NCBI GenBank assembly: GCA_902767285.1
Contig: CACXHC010000259.1
Coordinates: forward strand, 1 to 7,796
DNA length: 7,796 bases
From: an uncultured Ruminococcus sp.
Lineage (GTDB): Bacteria > Bacillota > Clostridia > Oscillospirales > Acutalibacteraceae
Direction: 5' to 3'
Shown: piece after piece, positions 1 to 6,034 of the stretch
Layout: each line of letters starts with the position of its first letter
Numbering within the stretch: position 1 is the first letter of the stretch
Made by a program: the position numbers and the translations under genes
The notes under the pieces: generated by a model
Database searches by the model: none
What the model saw: the letters and a program-made list of their open reading frames with translations, nothing else
What the model was told of the DNA's origin: nothing

Positions 1-511
1 CGTTATCTCTTATATAAACAACTGAGATTTTGTCGGTGTCGGCATTGAGAAACATAAAGAATTTGTGGTTTACCATGTTCATTCTGAGTATAGCTTCGTC
101 CGGAGTCATGGGTTTGAGCGAAACTTGTTTTGTTCTTAATATTTCGTAGGAGATTTCCTCTTGTTCTTCATCTATATCGGACTCGTCATCTGCTTGGGGC
201 AACTCCTCAAACGCACTGTCACGAAGTCTTTTCGAAAGACGTGTTTTGTTTTTGCGTATCTGACGACCGAGTTTATCTGCAATATTATCAAGAGCATCGT
301 TCATTTCCGATTGCGTATCTTCAACACGATATATCATTCCATTGTCGTTTATCGTTACTTCGACCGTCTGACGATTTTTATACAACGTCACTTTAACGGT
401 TGCTTCCGCATCATCTGAGAACACTCTTTGATATTTTTTCAGCTTTTTTTCAACACGCTCCTTAAAATTATCTCTGAGATTGACTTTTCTTGCGATGTAG
501 GTAATCTTCAT
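1..511 (-). CDS. hpf: Ribosome hibernation promoting factor, long form (partial, 3' end off window)
   Basis: Binds the 30S subunit in slow growth and pairs ribosomes into inactive 100S dimers; cytoplasmic. The frame starts at ATG 511-509 (MKITYIARK...) and stays open for 170 codons to the left edge. Residues about 1-100 match the RaiA/HPF beta-alpha fold (a basic helix with KERVEKKLKKY, then VEVTINDNGMIYRVED and a second helix ending GRQIRKNKTRL). A charged linker with an acidic patch (DDESDIDEEQEE) follows. Residues about 130-170 are the C-terminal dimerisation domain of the long form, with the recognisable KPMTPDEAILRMNMVNHKFF segment and FLNADTDKISVVYIRDN. Family members run to about 180 residues and usually end in a YGLIEP-like motif, so roughly ten codons are missing. 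An AAAGGGTGGG ribosome-binding site lies just upstream. It has its own promoter at 580-608 and follows the dacF terminator, so it is probably transcribed alone. Identity is firm. Confidence 0.95.
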   Translation of the reverse strand, partial: MKITYIARKVNLRDNFKERVEKKLKKYQRVFSDDAEATVKVTLYKNRQTVEVTINDNGMIYRVEDTQSEMNDALDNIADKLGRQIRKNKTRLSKRLRDSAFEELPQADDESDIDEEQEEISYEILRTKQVSLKPMTPDEAILRMNMVNHKFFMFLNADTDKISVVYIRDN

Positions 512-579
512 ATTATCCCACCCTTTCTTTGCGAGAATAATGATTAGGAGAGCATATCTCAATCACCCTCCATGTACAT

Positions 580-608
580 ATCATACCACAAACTATTATA
601 AAAATCAA
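580..608 (-). promoter_or_regulatory. Sigma-A type promoter of hpf, extended -10
   Basis: On the minus strand there is a -35 box TTGATT (608-603), a 17-bp spacer and a -10 box TATGAT (585-580). The -10 box is preceded by TGG, which gives an extended -10. Predicted transcription starts near 573, leaving a leader of about 60 nt before the hpf ATG. The boxes sit between the dacF terminator and hpf, as expected for an independent unit. This is read from consensus only; a stress or sporulation sigma factor could also act here. Confidence 0.75.
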
Positions 609-644
609 GAGGTGCATTAAATATTTTTGTTTATTTTGAGTTGT

Positions 645-684
645 TTTTTATAAAAATTTTCCGCCGAGTACATTTTCTCGGCGG
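645..684 (-). terminator. Probable intrinsic terminator after dacF
   Basis: A perfect 8-bp GC-rich stem (CCGCCGAG/CTCGGCGG) with an 8-nt loop spans 684-661, beginning 8 nt after the dacF stop. On the minus strand it is followed by AAAATTTTTAT, so the T-run is delayed by four A residues and is weaker than a textbook terminator. Read on the plus strand it is followed by TTTGATAATTATTTA, which is also a poor T-run. Placement at the end of dacF and ahead of the hpf promoter supports termination of the fakA-recG-dacF unit. Confidence 0.65.
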
Positions 685-692
685 TTTGATAA

Positions 693-2057
693 TTATTTAT
701 TGTTTGTTGAACGGCGTTTTTTTCTGTCACGCATTTGTTTATTTTTTTTCTTTTTGCTGTTATAAATTTGGGTTATTATTATGTAAATTATAAATAAGAT
801 GACTACTGTTATTACTGCAAGTATCATCCATTGAGATTGCATTATCTTTTTTGCGGATTCCAGAAAATACAGCATTTTGCTTCGTTCAACTGTTTCGGCA
901 GCTATGAGATTCACCGTGCATAATTCCTGTCCGGCATAGCTGACAACCGCCGTTCCGATGACGTTTCCTTCTATCACCGGTGCGGTGAGCGATTCAGGAA
1001 TGTTCGTTTCTATATCTATGCTGGAGCTTTCTATATTCGCCGGAAGAATTGTCGAAAAACTCCCCTGCGGTACAAGCTGAACTGTGTCTTGATCCCATGC
1101 AAGTTGTATCGGAATATCACACACCGGTTTCTTTTCGTCAACGACCGTTTTTAATTCAAGATTTTCAAATGCCCACTCGTACAGATTTTTTGAATCGACC
1201 ATAGCACCGTTGGTTTCCACTTCTTTTCCGTCAGCGGTAACGCACGGCGAGCCAAGACATATACACATATATGTATATCCGCCGTTCGATGCCGTTGTAC
1301 AAAGACAATAGCCGGCTTCGTCGGTTGTCCCTGTCTTTCCGCCTTTGCAGAACTCGTAATAATAATCGCCGCCGTTAACTGCATCTATGAGATAGTTGGT
1401 GGTTACAAGGGGATATTCTTTTTCGGCATCGACTGAAAGATATGTATATACGGTACTGCATATATCGTTAAAGTCGGGGAGAGTTTGTGCGTACTGCATC
1501 ATTACAGCGAGATCTTGAGCAGTAGTATAATGCTCGGGGTCGTGCAGTCCGTGAGGATTCATAAAATGAGTATTCGCACAGCCTATCTCCTGAGCTTTTT
1601 TGTTCATCATGTCAACAAATGTTTGAATAGAACCGTTTCCGATATAATTCGCCAAAACCATAGCGGCATCGTTGCCCGATTTTATCATAAGGCAGTTGAG
1701 CAAGTCATACACCGTCACCGCCTGACCTACAAAATAATCCAAACCCGACAATGAACTGCCTGTTCCCAAAAGCTCGTTTAGAACGTCTTGTTCTATAATT
1801 ACTTTGGTGTTTTTTATGTCGGGAACATTTTCGGCGGTAACTATAAATGTCATTATTTTTGTTGTCGATGCCGGATACACCTTCTCGGCGGAATTTTTTT
1901 CGTATACGACTATCCCCGTGTCGAGATTTACCATATACACAGATTTGGAAGTTGTATCAACATTGTTTGTAAACGTTGCCGCACTTGCCGGCAGTATCAA
2001 ACAACAAGCGGTTATTATAAATGTCAGAAATGCCGCAGCAAATCTTCTCAATTTCAT
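693..2057 (-). CDS. dacF: D-alanyl-D-alanine carboxypeptidase (penicillin-binding protein, peptidase S11, DacF/PBP5 type)
   Basis: Removes the terminal D-Ala from peptidoglycan stem peptides outside the cytoplasmic membrane, limiting cross-linking. The 454-residue product starts with a signal peptide (basic MKLRR, hydrophobic core, cleavage likely after LPASA at residue 26). The three active-site motifs of the serine PBP fold are in order and intact: SxxK as S64-T-T-K67 (YPASTTK), SxN as S127-G-N129, and KTG as K241-T-G243 (GGKTGTT). A beta-rich C-terminal domain (about 305-390) follows, then a strongly hydrophobic segment (about 410-432) and a very basic tail. The enzyme is therefore probably held by a true membrane span rather than the amphipathic helix of E. 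coli PBP5. AGGAGG (2070-2065) lies 7 nt before the ATG and only 3 nt past the recG stop, so it is co-transcribed with recG and possibly translationally coupled. The family is certain; the sub-name dacF (rather than dacA or dacB) is inferred. Confidence 0.95.
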   Translation of the reverse strand: MKLRRFAAAFLTFIITACCLILPASAATFTNNVDTTSKSVYMVNLDTGIVVYEKNSAEKVYPASTTKIMTFIVTAENVPDIKNTKVIIEQDVLNELLGTGSSLSGLDYFVGQAVTVYDLLNCLMIKSGNDAAMVLANYIGNGSIQTFVDMMNKKAQEIGCANTHFMNPHGLHDPEHYTTAQDLAVMMQYAQTLPDFNDICSTVYTYLSVDAEKEYPLVTTNYLIDAVNGGDYYYEFCKGGKTGTTDEAGYCLCTTASNGGYTYMCICLGSPCVTADGKEVETNGAMVDSKNLYEWAFENLELKTVVDEKKPVCDIPIQLAWDQDTVQLVPQGSFSTILPANIESSSIDIETNIPESLTAPVIEGNVIGTAVVSYAGQELCTVNLIAAETVERSKMLYFLESAKKIMQSQWMILAVITVVILFIIYIIITQIYNSKKKKNKQMRDRKKRRSTNNK

Positions 2058-2073
2058 TTTGTTTCCTCCTATC

Positions 2074-4116
2074 TTAATTTATTAGCTGATTGCCAACATT
2101 AGTAAAAAGCTGTCTTACTTCTGCTCTCAGTCCTTTGTAATCGGAGTTTTCGGGGTTCATATAATCGGGAATTATACTTCCGCAGACCGCCTGAGCATCT
2201 CGCAGAATGTCTATATCCTCCATAAAATCAGCGATTTTGAGTTCGGGTAAGCCGTGCTGTCGAGAACCAAAGAAATCTCCCGGCCCTCGGAGTTTCAAAT
2301 CTTCATCGGCAATTTTGAATCCGTTATTTGTTGAGCAGAGAACTTTCATTCTGTAAATTGCGTCCTCGCCCTTAGCATCGGAAACGAGTATGCAGTATGA
2401 TTTATATTTACCTCTGCCCACTCGCCCTCTAAGCTGATGAAGCTGAGATAAGCCGAATCTCTCCGCATTCTCGATCATCATTATTGTGGAATTTGGAACA
2501 TCAACGCCGACTTCTATAACCGTAGTTGAAACAAGTACGGAAATTTTGCCTTCAATAAAATCATTCATGACAGCTTCTTTTTCGGCTGCCTTCATTTGAC
2601 CATGCAGAACACCGACTGTATAATTTTTGAAATCATTTTTGGCTATGTCCTCGGCGTATTCTTCAACGCCACGCAGACCACCGTCTGTATGCTCCACCGC
2701 AGGACAAACTATATAACATTGTCTGCCCTCGTCAATATTCTTTTTAAGAAAATTATATGCCCTCTCTCTTATACTGCTGTCGATGAAAAACGTATCGACT
2801 TTTTGTCTGCCGGGCGGGAGTTCATCTATAACCGAAATATCGAGATCGCCGTATATCATAAGAGCGAGCGTTCGGGGAATCGGTGTTGCCGACATTACCA
2901 ACAAATGAGGATTTGTTCCCTTCTCCTGCAAATTCGACCTTTGACGGACTCCGAATCTGTGTTGTTCATCGGTTATAACTATTCCCAAATTTTTAAATTC
3001 GACATTTTCGGAAATAAGAGCATGAGTTCCCACAACAAAATTTATATAGCCGCTTTCCAAAAAATCGAGGATTTCTCTTTTCTGCTTTTGAGTAGTAGAA
3101 CCTGTGAGCAGTCGAACTTTCACATCTGTTCCCTCAAACAATTTCTGAAAATTTTCGTAATGCTGTTTTGCGAGAATTTCCGTGGGAGCCATCATCGCCG
3201 CTTGGTATCCGTTTTTTATGCAAGTATAGGCAACAGCGGCGGCAACCATAGTTTTTCCGGAACCAACATCGCCCTGTACAAGGCGGTTCATAGCGTGAGA
3301 GCCGGTCATCATATCGCTTATACAAACATCGATAGCTTTTTGTTGAGCATTCGTCAATTTAAACGGGAGCATTGAAACAAACTCATCTGTATAATTTTTT
3401 GTTATGGTAATATCTGTGGAGTTTGTTTCTTTTTTCATTGAAGAGAGTCCCAGCATAAGCACGAGCAGTTCTTCAAATATAAGCCTTCTTTTTGCGGACT
3501 CTATCTCTGCGGAGTTTTCGGGAAAATGGATTTTGACAATAGCCTCTCTCATTCCCATGAGGTCATATTTGGTGCGGATGTCCTCGGGAATGGTATCGGT
3601 TATTTGAGCCGGAAGAATTTCCAGAGCTTTTTTTACTGCGGATTCGATAGTTCTTGACGTAAGACCGGCAGTTTGTCCATATATGGGATGTATAGGCACA
3701 ACGGAATCTTCGTTTTGAAAGATCGGACTTACCATTTGCGGAAAACCCATTGACTCGGTTATTTTTCCGTAAAAAAGATACTCTTTGCCTTTTTTCAGCA
3801 TAGACGATATATATTTATTATTAAAAAACACCAATTTCAAAGTTCCGGTTTCGTCTGAGATAGTGGAAGTAGAAATTATAAGTCCCGAAGGAAGCATTTT
3901 TGATGCTACGGGCAAATCGAGAGTTGCCTTTATACAACAAGTTTCGCCAACAGTAATATCAGAAATGCAGGTTATCTCGCTCCAATTCTCATAAGTCCTC
4001 GGATAATAACGAATAAGGTCACCAATAGAAACAATGCCCAGCTTATTAAAAAGCCGGACACGTTTTCCACCTATGCCGTTAAGTTTTTCTATTGGTATCT
4101 CGTAAAGTGAAGCCAA
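2074..4116 (-). CDS. recG: ATP-dependent DNA helicase RecG
   Basis: Branch-migrating helicase that reverses stalled replication forks and processes Holliday and D-loop structures. Positions below count from the TTG at 4125; subtract 3 for the preferred start. An N-terminal helix-hairpin-like segment (IEKLNGIGGKR, 14-22) and the OB-fold wedge domain (about 50-150) precede the helicase core. The core holds the Q-motif-like LTNAQQKAI (257-265), Walker A GDVGSGKT (285-292), the DEQH box (386-389), SATPIPRT (412-419) and motif VI QLRGRVGRG (564-572). The C-terminal TRG region is present (LKLRGPGDFFGSRQHG, 610-625). Length is normal for the family and all motifs are intact. Start choice: AAAGG (4130-4126) touches a TTG at 4125 but lies 9 nt from the TTG at 4116. 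The latter gives MASLYEIPIEKLNGIGG, which matches the family N-terminus, so I chose it; no in-frame ATG is near. It lies downstream of fakA and overlaps neither neighbour; dacF follows 16 bp later. No convincing promoter of its own is seen. Confidence 0.97.
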   Translation of the reverse strand: MASLYEIPIEKLNGIGGKRVRLFNKLGIVSIGDLIRYYPRTYENWSEITCISDITVGETCCIKATLDLPVASKMLPSGLIISTSTISDETGTLKLVFFNNKYISSMLKKGKEYLFYGKITESMGFPQMVSPIFQNEDSVVPIHPIYGQTAGLTSRTIESAVKKALEILPAQITDTIPEDIRTKYDLMGMREAIVKIHFPENSAEIESAKRRLIFEELLVLMLGLSSMKKETNSTDITITKNYTDEFVSMLPFKLTNAQQKAIDVCISDMMTGSHAMNRLVQGDVGSGKTMVAAAVAYTCIKNGYQAAMMAPTEILAKQHYENFQKLFEGTDVKVRLLTGSTTQKQKREILDFLESGYINFVVGTHALISENVEFKNLGIVITDEQHRFGVRQRSNLQEKGTNPHLLVMSATPIPRTLALMIYGDLDISVIDELPPGRQKVDTFFIDSSIRERAYNFLKKNIDEGRQCYIVCPAVEHTDGGLRGVEEYAEDIAKNDFKNYTVGVLHGQMKAAEKEAVMNDFIEGKISVLVSTTVIEVGVDVPNSTIMMIENAERFGLSQLHQLRGRVGRGKYKSYCILVSDAKGEDAIYRMKVLCSTNNGFKIADEDLKLRGPGDFFGSRQHGLPELKIADFMEDIDILRDAQAVCGSIIPDYMNPENSDYKGLRAEVRQLFTNVGNQLIN

Positions 4117-4203
4117 TGTAATCAACCTTTTTTAACATATTATTCAGCAATACAAACCAACCATAATGCAAAGGAAAGTTTACACAAACAAAAGTTTTTT
4201 TTG

Positions 4204-4230
4204 CTTCTTTTTTTTTCAAAAAAAAAGAAG
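4204..4230. repeat. Perfect 27-nt A/T palindrome between fakA and recG
   Basis: The plus strand reads CTTC, nine T, one C, nine A, GAAG, so two 13-base arms are perfectly complementary about a single central base. After a 2-nt mismatch on each side, five more A-T pairs (4197-4201 with 4233-4237) can extend the stem up to the fakA stop codon. In the fakA transcript it would form a long, almost GC-free hairpin immediately after the coding region. It is followed by an A-run rather than a U-run, so it is not a canonical intrinsic terminator. It may be a weak terminator, an mRNA 3'-end stabiliser or an attenuator ahead of recG. The rest of the 4117-4237 gap shows only the recG ribosome-binding site. 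Confidence 0.6.
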
Positions 4231-4237
4231 AGAAAAA

Positions 4238-5917
4238 TTATTCAACGGAGATAATGAAATAATAAACGGGCTGACCGCCATTTATATAATTTATATCAAT
4301 ATCTTTGCCGTATTTTGACTCGATTATTTCAACGAGTTTATCGGCTTGTTCTTCGGTGACACCTTCTCCGCTGATGATGGTTATAGCAGATGATTCTTTC
4401 GAAACAAGTCCTTTTGTTACTTTTACGGCAGCTTTTACAATATCCTTCTCGTTTACGGCGAGTTTTCCGTTTTCAAGACCGATAATATCATGTTCTTTTA
4501 TCTTATGGTATCCAAATTCCGAATCTCTTGCGGCAAAAGTTACAAGTCCGGTTTGAACGTTTTGGAACGATGTTCTCATCTTCTCAACAATGAGATCTGA
4601 AGTATCGTCTGCGTCATACGAGAGAAGTGCCGAAATGCCTTGGGGAATCGTTCTTGTGGGAATAACTACGACTTCTCTATCCTCAACAAGCGGAATTGCC
4701 TGTTCTGCTGCCATGATTATATTTTTATTGTTCGGAAGAACAACAACTTTCTTTGCCGGAGTTGCAAGCACTGCCGACAAAATATCCTGTGTACTCGGGT
4801 TCATTGACTGACCGCCGCTTACAACGTGATTGCAGCCGCAATCTTTAAACAGCTCGATAAGTCCTTCACCTGCTGCAACTGCTACAAATCCGATTTCCTC
4901 GGTTGGCTCTTGAACTGCGAGTTCCTGCTCCTTCTGGATTCGCTCGGCTTCTTTTTCTTTAGCTTTAGCATCAGCTTCAGCGGCTTTTCTGTGCTGTTCC
5001 TTCATGTTCTCGACTTTTACCGTGAGGAGCTGACCATACTCAAGTCCTGCCTGAAGTGCGTTGCCCGGGGTTTCGGTGTGAACGTGAACTTTTATTATTT
5101 CTTCGTCATCGACAACAACCACACAATCGCCTATGCTGTTGAGAAATTCTCTGAGGTCTTGTGCGTCCTTCTTTATCTCTTCAGAACGACCAACTATGAA
5201 CTCTGTGCAATAAGTATATGTTATATCGTCATCGAACTGAGCCGCCGCCGAACGGAAATAGTCATCAGACTTGCTTTCTTCTTTCGCCTCGCCGTCAAAC
5301 TCGATTACTTTGCCATCTCTGATAACCGAGAGCATACCTTCAAAAATAGTGAGCAAGCCTTTACCGCCGGCATCTACTACATTCGCTTTTTTAAGTACGG
5401 GCAAAAGTTCGGGTGTAAGGTCAAGTGCATTTTGAGCCGCATCAACAACAGCTTCCCAAACGGCTACGGGGTCGGAATCGATAGAAGCGTAATCTGCTCC
5501 GGCTTCGTATGCCATGCGTGCTACTGTGAGGATCGTGCCTTCTGCCGGCTTTGCAACTGCTTTGTACGCAGCCTCGACACCCTTTCCGAGAGCTTCGGTG
5601 AGGTCTTTTCCGTCTGCGTATTCTTTGCCCTTAAGACTTTTCGAAAATCCTCTGAAAATAAGCGAGAGAATTACACCGGAGTTTCCTCTTGCTCCTCTGA
5701 GCATAGCTTTTGCCGCTTTTGATGATACTTTAGAAATATCTTCAGCATCGAGTTCTTTCAGCACTTCAGCCGCTGCGTTTATCGTCATCGACATATTTGT
5801 GCCGGTATCGCCATCAGGTACGGGGAAAATATTAAGATCGTCTATTGATGATCTGTTTCTGCTTATGTTATTTGCTCCCGAAATGATAGCGTTTTTTAAA
5901 CAAGTACCGTTTATCAT
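4238..5917 (-). CDS. fakA: DhaL-domain fatty acid kinase FakA / YloV-like protein
   Basis: By family knowledge, FakA phosphorylates fatty acids held by a FakB (DegV-like) partner, feeding exogenous fatty acids into phospholipid synthesis; cytoplasmic. From the ATG at 5917 the product is 559 residues, normal for the family. The N-terminal DhaL (DAK2) domain (about 1-200) carries the Mg-ATP motif NIFPVPDGDTGTNM with D35 and D37, GARGNSG (75-81) and DAGGKGL (182-188). The middle domain (about 235-300) has C237 and the KVHVHTETPG motif with H278 and H280, equivalent to the zinc ligands described for S. aureus FakA. A charged, helical linker (about 304-337) leads to a C-terminal DegV/EDD-like domain with SGGQSMNPST (367-376) and a terminal GGQPVYYF. 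A longer frame exists from TTG 5965, but the promoter at 5971-5999 would start transcription at about 5964, and MINGTCLKNAIISGANN fits the family N-terminus. AGGA (5933-5930) lies a rather long 12 nt from the ATG. No fakB or asp23-like gene is in view. Confidence 0.93.
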   Translation of the reverse strand: MINGTCLKNAIISGANNISRNRSSIDDLNIFPVPDGDTGTNMSMTINAAAEVLKELDAEDISKVSSKAAKAMLRGARGNSGVILSLIFRGFSKSLKGKEYADGKDLTEALGKGVEAAYKAVAKPAEGTILTVARMAYEAGADYASIDSDPVAVWEAVVDAAQNALDLTPELLPVLKKANVVDAGGKGLLTIFEGMLSVIRDGKVIEFDGEAKEESKSDDYFRSAAAQFDDDITYTYCTEFIVGRSEEIKKDAQDLREFLNSIGDCVVVVDDEEIIKVHVHTETPGNALQAGLEYGQLLTVKVENMKEQHRKAAEADAKAKEKEAERIQKEQELAVQEPTEEIGFVAVAAGEGLIELFKDCGCNHVVSGGQSMNPSTQDILSAVLATPAKKVVVLPNNKNIIMAAEQAIPLVEDREVVVIPTRTIPQGISALLSYDADDTSDLIVEKMRTSFQNVQTGLVTFAARDSEFGYHKIKEHDIIGLENGKLAVNEKDIVKAAVKVTKGLVSKESSAITIISGEGVTEEQADKLVEIIESKYGKDIDINYINGGQPVYYFIISVE

Positions 5918-5970
5918 GGTTAATACACATCCTATCACAAAAAATAAATTGCTTATTCGGTTCAAACTAT

Positions 5971-5999
5971 ATTATAACACATATATATCTATAATTCAA
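5971..5999 (-). promoter_or_regulatory. Sigma-A type promoter of the fakA-recG-dacF unit
   Basis: On the minus strand, TTGAAT (5999-5994) is followed by a 17-bp spacer and a perfect TATAAT (5976-5971). The -10 box is preceded by TGT, giving an extended -10. Predicted transcription starts near 5964, which leaves a leader of about 47 nt before ATG 5917. It sits in the 117-bp gap after the lipoprotein gene, where no GC-rich terminator hairpin is visible, so some read-through from upstream remains possible. Confidence 0.8.
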
Positions 6000-6034
6000 A
6001 CAAAAATTCAAATTATAAATAAAAAATATTACAA

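Noticed and set aside
1151..1384. 77-codon minus-strand frame inside dacF
   Set aside because: It overlaps the active-site region of DacF in another frame and has no features of its own.
2596..3375. Open reading frame of 259 codons on the plus strand opposite recG
   Set aside because: It lies entirely within the RecG helicase core on the other strand and its product has no coherent domain or composition. It is a shadow frame.
4126..4203. Separate promoter for recG
   Set aside because: A TAATAT is present, but no acceptable -35 box lies 16-18 bp upstream of it, so a promoter cannot be supported.
4826..5722. Open reading frame of 298 codons on the plus strand opposite fakA
   Set aside because: It is fully antisense to a motif-complete FakA, rich in Cys/Phe/Arg with no recognisable domain, and has no clear ribosome-binding site. 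It is best explained by codon bias of the real gene.
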